Of a stretch of 64,000 nt of DNA, positions 41,641-54,008 are shown piece by piece. Made by a program: the position numbers and the translations under genes. The DNA lies in the NCBI GenBank assembly GCA_949752735.1, contig OX457052.1, forward strand, positions 15,086,668 through 15,150,667. Direction: 5' to 3'. The notes beneath the pieces are model-generated. The model searched no databases, was not told the origin of the DNA, and saw only the letters and a list, made by a program, of their open reading frames with translations. Source of the DNA: Lumbricus terrestris. Lineage: Eukaryota; Annelida; Clitellata; Crassiclitellata; Lumbricidae. The stretch's first letter is position 1. Each line of letters opens with the position of its first letter.

Positions 41641-42317
41641 GCATGACAACGTGCGGTCACGCTGGTACTCTGTTTCTTTATAAATAATCTGATCATACCA
41701 AGCATTTATTTTATTGAAGAAAAATATATTTGAGGCTCATCTTTGTATAAGCTTATATACTCCTTGGCCGATGGCGTGTATCTTTTCACAGGGCTGTACG
41801 ACAGCGTATGATTTTCATGCTAATTAAGCTTGGCGAAAAATGACGTCAAAATATGACGTCAACGGCAACAGGCCGTTACTGAAAACGATTGAAATACGGC
41901 GACGCAATTGCAGGCTTTGCAGCGGTAGGCTATAGCCGCTAGCGCATACATTAACACAGCGAGATTTAAAATGTCTGTTTTTAGAAATCTAAAGTGAATA
42001 AAAAGCTGAAAATAGCGTACTTGGATGGTTTTGGTGAACGTTTATCTATATGCAATGTTTCAGGTCAGTAGCTGTAAAACTGTGAGCTTGCATCGGGGCC
42101 AAATAAATATAGGCACATCCTTTCTTATAGATATAGATATGGCAATATGCGTGTATTGTATAGTATAGGCATACATTGGTTACACGCAAATATGAATATA
42201 GGCTATAGGCCTAAAATAAAATCAGAGATCGTAATTGTGTATAAAGTAGGTCCAATTTATCTAAACCGAAGTAGGTCTAATTAATATTCGAGGTCAATTT
42301 TTCCTGATTTGTCCTCA

Positions 42318-42488
42318 TCACCAAGCTCCCTGCAGTATTTCGCGGATGGCTGGGTTGCTGGCTGCACTGACGAATTCATCCTCCGTCACTTCTTCTCCCG
42401 GTCCTTTCTTTAGGGTGTCGAATAGTTTATTGGCCGCGTCCAGAGCTTTCGCTTTGTAGTCTGCAAGCCCTCGAAGCTTATAGCTTGC
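42318..42488 (-). CDS. NCS copy B exon 3 (degenerate EF4, stop)
   Basis: 56 codons, ASYKLRGLADYKAK to ILQGAW, then TGA; acceptor tgcag. The copia 3' LTR begins only 70 bases upstream of this exon in the intron. Confidence 0.9.
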   Translation of the reverse strand, partial: ASYKLRGLADYKAKALDAANKLFDTLKKGPGEEVTEDEFVSAASNPAIREILQGAW

Positions 42489-45400
42489 CTGCAAACAACA
42501 CCATAACATTATGGCTGGCATATAGACTTATAGTCCCATTAATTAATTAATTAATTAATGTTAAGAAACGAAACGGATCACTTAGTAAACGATAAGATTT
42601 TAATAAGATTAATCGCAACGATACAGAACTGAAACTGGCCGTCTTGCTGCCATTACCAGAAAAAAAAGAACGAAACGCGAGAAAGAAGAACCGACGACTA
42701 CATAATGTTAGAATAATCATAGTCGTTATATAGCGCTAGATCCATAAAGTCCAACACCCCTCCTTAACGACTACTTTACCATAACATCATAACAAAAAAT
42801 AAACTGTTCTCTCAATTTAGCCCAATTTCACTAGTAAACTTCCTAGTTTTAACTGCTTCCAAAGGCTTAGTTAAGAGATCAGCTATCATGTGTTCACTAG
42901 GACAATACTTAATGTCTAGTTCCTTCTTTCTGTACATTTCTCGTACGAAATGATATTTAGTTCCGATATGCTTTGTTCTGTCACTGTTTCGAAACACCCG
43001 GATCTTTCATGACCATAGTTTTATTCATAAGTTCTTCAAACTTCTTTAACATTGTAGATTTTGTCGATGCTACAATCAGGTTATCCACATGGATTGAGGT
43101 ATAAATCCATCCATCACCGTACTGTTTTGAATATAAACATAGATAATTGTCACTTCTCTTGTATCCATCAGTGACAAGTACTTCATTGAGCTTTTTGTTC
43201 CATTCATTTGCTCCTTGTTTAAGTCCATATAAATTCTTTTTCAATTTACAGACTTCAGTAGTGTCTCCTTTCTGATATCCATCAGGTTGTTTCATGTAGA
43301 CTTCATGAGAAAGGTCACCATTTAGGTAAGCTGTTTCCACATCATAGTGTTTTACTATCATGCCTTTAGAACCTGCTATAGTCAAGATAGTTCTCAGAGT
43401 TGATGGTTTTGCTACTGGAGCAAATACTTCATCATAATCTTCTCCAAATTTCTGAGAATATCCTTGTGCTACTAAACGAGCTTTATATCTTGTTATATTT
43501 CCCTTTTCATCTTTCTTGATTTTGTAAACCCATTTGCTACCAATGGCTGTTTTGTTTTCAGGTAATTCTGTTAAGACCCATGTTCCATTTTCATTCAATG
43601 ATTTCATTTCCTCATCCATTGCTTTCCGCCAGTATTCTTGTTGTTGACTAGATATGGCTTCCTTGTAACTTCTTGGTTCTGACTCAACCGTTGTTATTTT
43701 ATTCATGGTTTCAATTAGTCTTTCAGGTGGTTTCGCCTTGTTGACTCTTTCTGATCTTCTTAAATTTACCTGAGTGTCTGCAGTTTCTGTAGTTTCCTTA
43801 TCAGGCTGTGTAATTTCATCCTCGGGTAATTGATGTGTCGGAAAAAGAATAGTTTCATCATCAAAATCTGAATTTGATGACTGCTCTTCAACATCCAAAT
43901 CAAAATCACCCTCTGTTGACAAATGTGGATCTGTCTCGACAAAAATTACATCTCTACTGACGTATACTTTGTGCCTCTTTCATAACCAACGAAGGTGAAT
44001 TTCTTGGCTTTATCGTCCAATTTCTGTCTTTTCTCTGCAGGAATTGCTACGTACGCTTTCGATCCGAATCTCCTTATGTAGCTTAAATTTGATTTTCTTT
44101 TGTTCCATCTTTCATAGGGAGTGACTTTAATCCCTTCAACTGGTAATCTGTTCTGTAAATGGTTTGCTGTCATTATGGTTTCACCCCAAAATTGTAGCGG
44201 TAGATCTGCATCCTTTAACATGCATCTTGTCATCTCGGTGAGATAACGATTCTTTCTTTCCGCACTACCATTCTGTTGAGGAGTATAAGGGTTTGTGAAT
44301 TCTGCTCGAATTCCTTCACTTTTCATGAAATTCTGTAACCTTTGAGCTGTGTATTCCCCTCCTCTATCTGATCGAATTCTTTTCGGTGTTTTACCAAACC
44401 TTGCCTGAACATGCTTGACGTACTCTTGAATCTTTTCAGGTACCGGTACTTCAGATTTATTTGCCAATAAATACACTTCTGTATATTTACTGTGATCATC
44501 AATCATCGTCATGAAATATCTTTTCCCACCAGGTGTTGTTGTCTGCATTGGTCCACAAACATCTGTAGGCTATGTATTAAGTCTAGAATCTCATCTGACT
44601 TGGAATCTGCCTTCTTTGGAATTGACTTTCTTGTCATCTTTGTTTGAATGCAACATTCACCCACACTTGAGAATTTACACGGCTTGATGATGATCCCTGA
44701 TACTTTATTCTGATTCACCATGTTTTGTATGGCTTTTGGATCTCTGTGTCCCATTCTGTTATGCCAAACGTGTATGCAACCTGTGCAACTTTGTGCAACC
44801 TGTGCGATATGTGTTTCCTTTACTTTATTCATTTGGTCAGAGATTCTCAATTCAAACAAATCATTTTTGTCATCTGCAATTGCTATTGCTCCTCCATCCT
44901 TTATGATAGTGCATTTGTTTTCCTTGAAACTCACTTCACAACCTTTACTGACAAGTTTCTTTACTGAAATTAAATTTCCTTTTCAATTGTGGGACGTACA
45001 AGACACCACACAATTGTGCAACATATATCTCTCCGTTTTCCTTTATGAAATTTATCATCACATCACCACTTCCAGCTGTTTTAATCTTTCGACCATGTGC
45101 GATGTTCCTTAGGATTTGTTTCTGGTTTTGTTGCCTTTAAAGCTTTTAATTCCTGTCCTTTATGTGTTGAGGAATTACTTGTCCTTCTTGTAAACTCTTC
45201 AAGAAGTTTGTTTTTGACTAATTCAACAGTCAAATCATCTTCAGGTCTGCTTTCTAATGCCTTAATCAGTGTCCCGTAACTTTCTGGAAGGCTACTGAGT
45301 AAGAAAGCAACTGTTAAATGCTCTGCCAACGTTTCTCTCAACGCCGTTAGCTGGTCAATTAAATTTTCCATTTCTGCAAGATGTTTTGCATATCACCATG

Positions 45401-47786
45401 TTCTGTTAACTTTAATGCACACAATTTTCTCAATAAATTGACTTTACTGGACAGTGTTGCCCTTTGATGATACTTCTTTAATTGTTCCCACGAACCTTTT
45501 GCCGTAGTTTCTTTCCTTATTAGATGAAGTTGGTTGTCTTCAACTAACAAACCTATCGTGGCTCTTGCTTTTCCATCTTTACTTTCCCACGCTTCCGTCA
45601 TAGGATCGGGGGTTTCTTTAGTGACTGTGTCCCACAAATCCTCTTTAATTAACATAAGTTCAACTTTAAACTTCCAAGTCTGGTAGTTCTGGTTGTTAAA
45701 TTTTGCGATTTTACCTGAGCCTTTATCCGTCATCTTTATTCTTTCGGTGAAAAGAAATAAACAACTGTTTCTCGCATTTCTGTCGCAATGTAAGAAAACA
45801 GTCACGCTATAGCCTACTGCGCAGTTGACCGGATTATCCTTATATGTCTATTACTTATACAAATCAATTTCCATCTGCTTTGTTTTGAAGGATGACACTG
45901 CAGTTCTCATACTGTGGCAGCTGACTCTATAGGGATAGGGTCTACTCACCGAAACGATCTTCCTGGCTTCCTCCCTGGACACCGTTCCATTCCCATCGAT
46001 GTCATAGATCTTAAACGACCATCTCAGCTTCTGCTCCGCTGTTCCCTTCGACGCAACGCTCAGGGTCGTCATGAATTCCTAATAATAACAATAAAAAATG
46101 ATGATTGAATCAGACTGGCTGATTGATTGACTGACCGACCCACCGACCGATCGGTCGGCCGATCGATTGATTGATTTACTGTCCGTATAGCTAGCAGATC
46201 AATGTTCATCATGTCCTACTAGTCATTTCACTACGGTAACGTCACCTACCGATCGGAAGGTTCATGGAAGCAGAGGCGTAGCGACCGCCCTCCGTACCCT
46301 CCGACCGGAGGGGGCCCCGGGTGGAAGGGGGCCCCAAAAGGTGACAAAAAGTTAAGGTATAACTAGGTAAGTGACATTTATTGACGCTATTGCACATGCT
46401 ATGTCAGTTTTACTGATAAAAACCGTGAAGTAAATACGGATAAGGGCCTACAATACATGTACACTGCAGGTCTATACAATACAAACCCGTATATAGCATG
46501 AAATAAATACCACATTCCAGTCTCTGTATTGTAAGGGGCCCCATCACTCGGGACATAATGCTCGGAGGGGGCCACTCTCTTTGTTGCTACGGCCCTGCAT
46601 GGAAGCAAGGTTTGACGACAGCTTGTGACAACAGAGGTCGTTGCCGTCGACAAAGAAACCTAATAATACATGGATGGATCCGATTTGACCAGGGTCTATG
46701 ACAACAGAGGCCATTACCCTGGACAGAAATTTGCTCGGCATATTACAGCACTTAAGAGCATGGTACTGAACCAGTTTTTACACACTGTAAAACAACCTTT
46801 ATGAAGGATTGAATGGACCTTTGGAAGGGTATAGAGGACAGCGATCACTCGTGCCAGAGTGTCAACCATTACCATAAACCATCCTGCTCCGAACTCCGCC
46901 ACGGGTTGCACTCTGCCAGTGCCGGTTCCAAACCTGGATAAAGGAGGAGGGCGTCGCTAATGGTCTTTATTACCACTCAGTGACGTTAAACTGCAAATAC
47001 CACCACCACCATCCTGCTCCGCCACTGGTTGCACTCTGCCAGTGCCAGTCCCAAGCCTGGATAAAAGAGGAGGGTGTCACTAATGGTCTTTGCTACCACA
47101 CTGTGACGTTAAACTGCAAAATTAATACCACCACCATCCTGCTCCACCACTGGTTGCACTCTGCCAGTGCCAGTCCAAAGCCTGGATAAAGGAGGAGGGC
47201 GTCGCTAATGGTCTTTGTACCACACAGTGAGGTTAAGCTGCACATACCACCACCATCCTGCTCCACCACTGGTAGCACACTGCAAGGACCAGTCCCAAGC
47301 CTGGATAAAGGAGGAGGGCGTCGCTGATGGTCTTTGCTACCACACAGTGACATTAAACTGCAACTACCACCACCACCACCACCATCCTGCCCAACAGTTG
47401 AGAGCTGTATATTATGCCAAACAAATTTTTTCGAGGGCAACGGCCTCTGTTGTCATATGCCCTCGTCAAATCTGGATCCATCCATCCATTCTACCCAACT
47501 CCGCCCATCTCCGCCATTGTTTTTCCCACTTTGACAACCCTCCTACCTTGAAGTCGATCTCTCCGTTCCCATCCGTGTCGTAGGCGCGAAAGATGTTGTC
47601 GGCCAGTTTCGTTCCCACTCCCTCTCCGTACATCCGTCCGTAGATCTTCCGGAAGTCCACCATCGTGATCCGTCCGTTGGGAAAGTCGCCGACGAACTTG
47701 GAATGCCACTCTTCCAGCTCCGCTTGGGTGAAATTTGTCGCCTTCTTCAGGTCTTCCAGTTCGGCTGCCGTTATCTGGTTTCCCAT
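42318..47786 (-). CDS. Neuronal calcium sensor family EF-hand protein, copy B
   Basis: Exons 47547-47786, 45950-46078 and 42318-42488 encode 179 residues, with exon lengths and phases identical to copy A. The start MGNQITAAELEDLKK keeps the myristoylation Gly2. EF1 reads GDFPNG (inactive), EF2 DTDGNGEIDFKE and EF3 DIDGNGTVSREE are canonical, and EF4 reads KKGPGEEVTEDE, even less like a calcium loop than in copy A. It ends ILQGAW. Intron 2 holds a truncated copia element, yet the splice sites are intact and no stop interrupts the frame, so it is probably expressed. The two proteins differ at scattered positions, mostly conservative. Confidence 0.92.
42559..42756 (-). repeat. Copia 3' LTR
   Basis: On the minus strand it starts TGTTGGACTTTATGG, directly after the purine tract AAGGAGGGG, and ends CGTTTCTTAACA. 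198 bases, TG...CA bounded. No matching copy was seen upstream of gag. Confidence 0.75.
42559..45810 (-). mobile_element. Truncated Ty1/copia LTR retrotransposon in NCS copy B intron 2
   Basis: Minus-strand order: gag (UBN2-like, about 45081-45733), protease remnant (about 44940-45085), GAG-pre-integrase (HVWHNRMGHRDPKAI), integrase core with SDRGGEY and NGSAERKNR, and RT with GSKWVYKIKKDEKG, DVETAYLNG and YGLKQ. The gag zinc knuckle and protease active site are not found. The RT catalytic pair is replaced (HVDN), and an internal deletion near 42990 removes the end of RT and most of RNase H, leaving its C-terminal end (ADLLTKPLE). Several frames are broken. A 3' LTR is present and no 5' LTR was found. 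Inactive. Confidence 0.9.
45950..46078 (-). CDS. NCS copy B exon 2 (EF3)
   Basis: 43 codons, EFMTTLSVASKGTAEQ to ARKIVS; acceptor ttag and donor gtgagt as in copy A. Confidence 0.93.
46271..46597. mobile_element. hAT-like MITE, B-specific insertion
   Basis: Ends CAGAGGCGTAGCG and TTGCTACGGCCCTG, flanked by an exact 8-bp duplication CATGGAAG (46263-46270, 46598-46605). Unit A near 23070 has the single uninterrupted site (GATGGATGCAAGG). No coding frame. Confidence 0.88.
46905..47395 (+). repeat. Tandem array, unit about 120 bp, four units, in intron 1 of NCS copy B
   Basis: Each unit has GGTTGCACTCTGCCAGTGCC, CCAAGCCTGGATAAAGGAGG and GTGACGTTAAACTGCA. Unit starts are at about 46909, 47028, 47152 and 47271. 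Unit A has a single unit, now split by the hAT at 23393-24553. Confidence 0.9.
47547..47786 (-). CDS. NCS copy B exon 1 (EF1 and EF2)
   Basis: 80 codons, MGNQ to GNGEIDFK, donor gtagga. Changes relative to copy A include T17A, S20T, K30S, K38N and T41R-type substitutions around EF1; EF2 is unchanged. Confidence 0.93.
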
Positions 47787-47849
47787 TTCCTGTGCTAATC
47801 AAACAAACGCAGGGCGAGAATTGCCGTGGGGTTTGATGGGGTTTCCAAC

Positions 47850-48357
47850 CAGTGGCGGCGCTAGGGGGGTTAGGGGGGGCTAAGCCCCCCTAAAAAAGCC
47901 ATCCATTTTTTCCCCGTCCTGGGTATGACGTTAAACTGCATCCATCCTCTGCCACAGGGAACCAACAACGTCCCTGTGCCGGTCCTAAGCCCGGACAAAA
48001 TGAGGAAGGTTTGCCAGATGGGTGGCGATACACTGGCAGTCAAAGACCCAGACGATTGAAAGGGCATTGACCCAGTTGTCCTTCATGCCTCTCTCCCATA
48101 TTCCCTTCAATCAGATAAGGTGGTCCAGCTGCTTCAAGATGTTAATGGTATGGGGCAGACCTGCTGACCGGACCTGTTGAAGCTGGGTAACATGACGCGA
48201 GACAGACTCAGACAGAGAGTGACGTCGGACTCCTACGGGCACTGTGCCTAGGGATATTGATATTGATTGATATATTTTTTCCCCATGTAACAATTAAAAA
48301 AATGGACGATTTACCCCCTTTAGCTTCTCCAAAACTGAAATCCTGGCGCCGCCACTG
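47850..48357. mobile_element. MITE with CAGTGGCGGCGC ends and nested LINE end, B-specific
   Basis: Ends CAGTGGCGGCGC and GGCGCCGCCACTG, flanked by an exact duplication TTTCCAAC (47842-47849, 48358-48365). Unit A near 25098 has the empty site GGTTCCAACCCC. A LINE 3' fragment (47918-48272) lies within. Confidence 0.9.
47918..48272 (+). mobile_element. LINE 3' end nested in the MITE
   Basis: Same family as 19034-19500 (GACGTTAAACTGCATCCATC, GACTCAGACAGAGAGTGACG), with a GATATTGATATTGATTGATA tail. Confidence 0.7.
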
Positions 48358-48522
48358 TTTCCAACCCATACAGCACACCCCAGCTGCACATAAATCAACG
48401 TCTGACCCTCGATTATTTTATTATTATTCTGAGCAAAGGCTCTCAATTTTAAGGTAATTATTTGCACATATTAATAATTAGGCCCTTTAGTCATAACGTT
48501 TCTCTGAAGCTCTCAGGTAGTG

Positions 48523-49616
48523 CAGCGGTTCTCAACCTTTCACACTCACGGACCCCTTTTTAATTTTTGGTCCCGGTCACGGACCCCCACCAAAATTTGG
48601 CGCATTATCGTGACTGTGCGACTCTATAATCCTATATAATAGTAGGCCTACATGTATGCTATAGTATAGCATAGATAATAGATATACCTCTGCATTCCTA
48701 TAGTACAAATTTTATATCACATATAAAATATATTAAATTTATTAGAAAAAACTGTATTTTATTTTAATGTAAGCTTTTGGCATGCATATTCGAGCACAGC
48801 TAAGCCTATCTGCTCGAGACACTAATGCATCTTGCATGGATGCAACGTACATCTTCAATGTAGGCCTAATGCCATTTTAAATAGTCACTTCAATGATCGA
48901 TTTGGTTCAATTCCGATGTTTGTAAATTCCACGAATCAAAGTTTGCAAGAAACTGACTGGAAGTCAACGAAAAACTGTGAACGTTCAAATTACCGAATTG
49001 GAAGTTGAACTGATCCATCTATGATTGACCGAAAATTAAATTAACAAATTTTGGTTGATTGATCCGAGCATTTCCTAATTGTTATGAGAATTCATGCAAT
49101 TGATCAAATGTGTCAAAGTTATCTACCACTATCCGTTTTGCGCCAGTTATCAAGTTTTTTTGGTAAAAGCAGACACTTTATCACTAAGGGTGATTAGATT
49201 TGTCTGCATTACTTGCGTAGAGGTATTATTCAGTTATTTCAAAAATGCCAGCCAGGTAAGCCAAAGTTGAAACGCACGAGTTGTTTATTCAAATGAATTA
49301 GCCTACAGCTAGGCTGTGTTCTTTTTCTAAGAAACTCTGTCAAAAGCATCCCGAAATCTAGAGTCGATTACAAACTGGCCCATCTAAAACAAATGAATTT
49401 GTCATTAATCAGCGTAGGCCTATTATTACCGGTAGTTTCATGTCGCCATTGAAAAGAATAAATATTGAAAAATTGACAAAGATTTATAATTATCTGTTTC
49501 TTTGTTTTTAACTAAGAAATATATAATTTTCGGGACTTGCTCGCGGACCCCCCCCCCCCCCAGGCAGATGGCCGCGGACCCCCAGGGGTCCGCGGACCCC
49601 CGGTTGAGAACCGCTG
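48523..49616. mobile_element. hAT-like element, B-specific insertion
   Basis: Terminal repeats CAGCGGTTCTCAACC and GGTTGAGAACCGCTG, flanked by an exact duplication AGGTAGTG (48515-48522, 49617-49624). Subterminal GGACCCCC repeats occur at both ends. Unit A (about 25258) has the empty site TCTCAGTCAGTGTGTCCC. No transposase frame; related by its ends to the hAT at 35817. Confidence 0.9.
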
Positions 49617-49975
49617 AGGTAGTGTGTCCCATTCGGCCTAATAGAACTATAGACAGAGTAATCATAAACAACGTCATGAAGATTTGCATAACGCCCATAG
49701 AGCAGGAAATTTCTTATCTGCTCCTGGCAGCGCCAGACCATGCAGTGACCATCAATAGAGCTGCTTGGCAAATGCATACAAGCAGAAAAGGGTACACGAA
49801 TCTCACAAGTTATAGGCAACGTATACGATTTGACCCCGTAGCCTATAATATCCTATTGGTATGATATAGGCCTAATGAAGTATCTGTGCCTAGAAATATA
49901 GGCCTGCTGTCACACGGTCCCAGTCTCCCAGGGATTAATTTGTGACTGCATGCATAGGCGGTCATGCACGGCGTC

Positions 49976-50217
49976 CAGTGGCGGCGCTAGAGGGAGCTAT
50001 AGGGGGCTAATTAAGCCTCCTACAAAAGACAACCCGGGGCTAAACCCCCTAAAAAACGGCCATCCGAGTTTTTTTACATGCAAAACTGAAATATTTCCAC
50101 GATTTTCGATCGGATGACTAAAAAATGAAGGTCATCGGAAATTTTGGCGGATGAGAATGGAAAATTTCCTCCGCGAGGATTCAACCCCTCAAAACTGAAA
50201 TCCTGGCGCTGCCACTG
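49976..50217. mobile_element. MITE with CAGTGGCGGCGC ends
   Basis: 242 bases, ends CAGTGGCGGCGCTAG and CTGGCGCTGCCACTG, exact duplication ACGGCGTC (49968-49975, 50218-50225). The interior shares GGTCATCGGAAATTTTGGCG with sister elements. Confidence 0.88.
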
Positions 50218-51295
50218 ACGGCGTCCAAGCACTGCCTCTCAAATCTGAACGCTTCCTGCCACTTATTAGGCCAGCAATTTCTGGAAAGGTAAGGGGCGTC
50301 CAGACACTTCCTGTTTTTACACGTTAAGCACTTAGCTTAGCAGTACTTTATTGTGTAAGCTTATAGTCAGAACCTTGTAGGCCTATATTAGTGGTCTAAC
50401 TGAACGTACAAATTATGCAACACGGTAGGTCTACCGTCTACATAATTATATCACCTAATTAGCTGTTCATTTAGCTTTACATAAATGCTTGAAAAATTAT
50501 ATTATCTGCGCTCTGTGTATGATAACTTATAGCAGGTCGTCAACGCACAAACCTTTCGTCAAGTCTACGGTCGATGCAGCCTAATGCACAAAAATGTTCG
50601 ATGCATAAGCGTTTAGGCCTTTTACAAGCTAACTGCAAGTAGGTCTTTCCGCCTGCAATATTCAGGCCTACGGTAGGCTATTCCTGGTGTAGGCCTATAC
50701 TTTGTAAATGCTGCCGCACTTTGTAAAGATAACCGTCATGTCGGTCTAGAAGAAAATTAGGCGTATAAACTATAAAGTAAATTCTGAAGAGCGTTGCAAA
50801 GTCCCTAACATCGGATTCAAGTACCTATAGGCCTAGGTCTACATATGTACAATAACAAATGGCTGAGATAAATACATTTGACACACGTAGGCCTAACTAA
50901 ATTTTCACTTAACTTCCTGGAAGAAACGATGCGCGTATTATAGGCCTACCACACGTCCAAAATAATCTTGCGTGTAGGCCTATAGACCATTAGCCTTCAT
51001 ATATAGGTGTATACCCATTGCAGTGTAAAGGTCTAAATCACTTCACTAATCTGGCTTTTGTAGATAGTGGGTAGTCCGTGTTAACCACTCTGTCACGATG
51101 TATAAGTGCTTAACTTTTCGCACCTTAGTCCTGCTCCTATTTTTTTTATTGCAATGTTCGTATACTAACCGTATAGGCCTTCTTCACTCTTCAGCCAGCA
51201 TAATAATATATGCCTACGTAGGTCTATATTACCATCCACAATAGTTAATATATACGTGCTTCTGAATTTCATGATATATCGGATATAATAATAAT

Positions 51296-51328
<33 letters not shown>

Positions 51329-51361
51329 TAATAATAATAATAATAAAAATAATAATAATAA

Positions 51362-51693
51362 CAGTGGCGGATCCAGAACGTTTCGAAGGGGGCCAAAATT
51401 TTCGGTCTTGTTGGTGGAACAGGGGAAATATTTGGTGTGATTTTCGCCGCCCAAAAAGTTGATGACCTTTTTTTAGTCATCGACCAATTTTTAGAGAAAA
51501 AGAAACCAATTCATCCGTTAAATAGAACGGGGGGCCAGGTCCCATACGGTTTCTTGATGGGGGCCTATAGTGTCCTGTTTTTCTCTCCCGCTACATTTAT
51601 TTAATGGCCTGTTGAAACCAAATGGGGGCCACGTCTCATGCAATTTTTTAATGGGGTGGGGCATGGCCGGATTGCCCCCCTGAATCTGCCCCT
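51362..51693. mobile_element. Related MITE with CAGTGGCGGATCCAG end
   Basis: Left end CAGTGGCGGATCCAG, right end GAATCTGCCCCTG. It lies in AAT repeats, so the apparent AATAATAA duplication is not decisive. Confidence 0.6.
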
Positions 51694-51713
51694 GAATAAT
51701 AATGATGATGATG

Positions 51714-51791
<78 letters not shown>

Positions 51792-51861
51792 AAGCTTTTA
51801 CTATTTATTGTTTTTAAAGCCTGAGGGATCATTTATACCTCGGGCGAAAAATTAAAAAAAA

Positions 51862-51895
<34 letters not shown>

Positions 51896-51910
51896 TAAAA
51901 TAATAATAAT
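51694..51910. repeat. (AAT)n blocks around a non-LTR 3' hairpin
   Basis: Two AAT blocks flank CCTGAGGGATC...CCTCGGG at 51820-51844, the recurring terminal hairpin. Confidence 0.8.
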
Positions 51911-51990
51911 TATTAAAGTATTAATGAATACCACTACTACTAATAAACAAATAAATAATAGGCCTAATAATAAAAATAGTGATGAGATGT

Positions 51991-52265
<275 letters not shown>

Positions 52266-52884
52266 CATATAAAGTTGTCATTCACTCTCTTCCATGCATG
52301 GCGATTGGCCACTCTACCGGTTTCCTTATACGGGGGTATACACTGTTTCAAAACGAAATACTTTAAGCAGACACAATAATTAGCAGTAGCTAGGCTATAA
52401 TAAAAATTCCAATACTGGTTTGCAGAGCGACTGATATTACGAGCACTAAGCTTAGAACGGATTATAACTGACAATATAATTATCTGCGTGCCATGGTCAC
52501 TTTAATTTTAGTTACGGAAATAATGCGTGCCTCCTATATATATTAGACATAATAGGCCTATTATATATATATATACATATATATATTATATATATATCCT
52601 ATTAATTCAAGTGACTCGCAGTGTTAGCTATCGCACCAGCTTCTTGCGCTTTCGACTGCAACATGGACGAAAATGGTTTGATTTTGAGATGTTATGTCAT
52701 GTTAAGATATATGCGCTCGAGCTGCATTTTCCGTACAATGCAGCTATAATTATGGTGTCCTGCATGCCGTCCCACGTAGGCCTACGTCGAGCAGCGACCG
52801 CGCGGTGCCAATTAAGGCATAGGATAGCCTACAGGCTACAATTATTATTAGGCTATTTATGATGGCGACGTGGCCTCATCTGGC

Positions 52885-53165
52885 CTTTCACCGGTGGTGA
52901 TGATGATGATGGTGCTCTGCCCGAAGGCAAGTTCATTGGCTATACGCCTCTGGGGATGAGATGAGTGAGGTGGTTTCCCGTTGCCTTCCCCACAGACAAT
53001 GATGGGTAAGCAACTTGCCCAAAGTCGCTCCGCAGGAGCTTGCGCCCCTGCGTCCCACACGTGCTAGCCCGAGATATCTGAATCTCTGAATGTCAACTCT
53101 CAGCCCGGGGCTTGAACCGCAGTCCGTTGCAACCAACAGACGAATGCAGCTCGCACTTACCGGTA
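52885..53165 (-). mobile_element. Possible SINE with box B and (ATC)n tail
   Basis: On the minus strand GGTTCAAGCCCC resembles a box B near the 5' side, and the far end is CACCATCATCATCATC. Single copy in this window, so family status cannot be shown here. Confidence 0.4.
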
Positions 53166-53219
53166 GGCTATTGAAATCATTGGATAAGATTTGACACCAA
53201 ATCAAGCTTGAGACCAAGG

Positions 53220-53880
53220 CCGTAGCCAGGATTTAATTTTGTTCGTGTTTCTTCAGTTTCCCGTCCGAAAAGAACTGATTAGCCTACCCTTTTTTAGTCA
53301 TCCGGCCGAAATCTTCAGACAATGTCACAAATTTCCTGTCCGAAAAAAGTGATGACCTTAATTTTTTCAATTATTCCGACTGAAATCAATTAATTCCAGG
53401 TTTTTTCACATTTTTTTCGGGAGGTGTTTTATGGTTTTATTTCATGGTTTTTACATCATGTAGGCCTACGGGCTAGCTAACGCATTCTATTATAGTTTAC
53501 TCTTTACATTTGGGGTGTTCAAACATCCAAAACACCTAGCTGTATATACGTCCTTGCTTGAGACTAGCACCACCCCAAAACAGGTGTGAGAGCGTTTAGG
53601 CCTATCGAACCTGTCTAATTTTGGTAGCCTAATGCCCAAACTCAGCAAAGATCTATTAGAGTTCGCGACACTAAGTCGAAAACTCTCGTAGTAGGCCCAA
53701 TGGAAAAAATAAGCAAAGTGCTGTATCGACAAAAGATCTTTCCGATGAACGAAACCAACATAGCTAAGAGTTTGCAAGTTGCAGAGATTGAGCCTGATTA
53801 TTATTATCATTCACGCATAATTTTTTTTTATTTGCTTGTAGGCTAGTTATTTTTGCCTGAAGCGTAGCGCTACAAAACCC
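53220..53880. other. No recognised feature
   Basis: Partial resemblance at 53215-53400 to MITE interiors (CCGAAATCTTCAGAC, AAAAAGTGATGACCTT) without a clear second end; otherwise nothing supported. Confidence 0.45.
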
Positions 53881-53917
53881 TTTGAACGCTAATGTCGGAG
53901 CTGATACGTCGGGTTCT

Positions 53918-53925
53918 ACTTCCGG
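53918..53925 (+). promoter_or_regulatory. ETS/GABP-like site in SNRPD1 promoter
   Basis: ACTTCCGG, complement of CCGGAAGT, lies 70 bases before the ATG. Such sites near the start are typical of housekeeping ribonucleoprotein genes. No TATA box is seen nearby. Confidence 0.5.
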
Positions 53926-53994
53926 GAGGACGTTTAGCGTGCACCAATTTCTTTGTTAATTTTTCTGTCGGTGGCGGAATAATCGTTTGCCATC

Positions 53995-54008
53995 ATGAAG
54001 CTTGTTAG
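53995..54008 (+). CDS. SNRPD1: SNRPD1 exon 1 (14 coding bases)
   Basis: ATG AAG CTT GTT AG, then donor gtaaat; the split Arg codon completes in exon 2. Confidence 0.95.

Larger units (their letters stand above)
40920..51300. repeat. Segmental duplication, unit B
   Basis: Counterpart of unit A, in the same orientation and order, carrying NCS copy B. It contains later insertions: copia, three 8-bp-duplicating DNA elements in the 5' flank, and an expanded tandem array. Confidence 0.85.
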
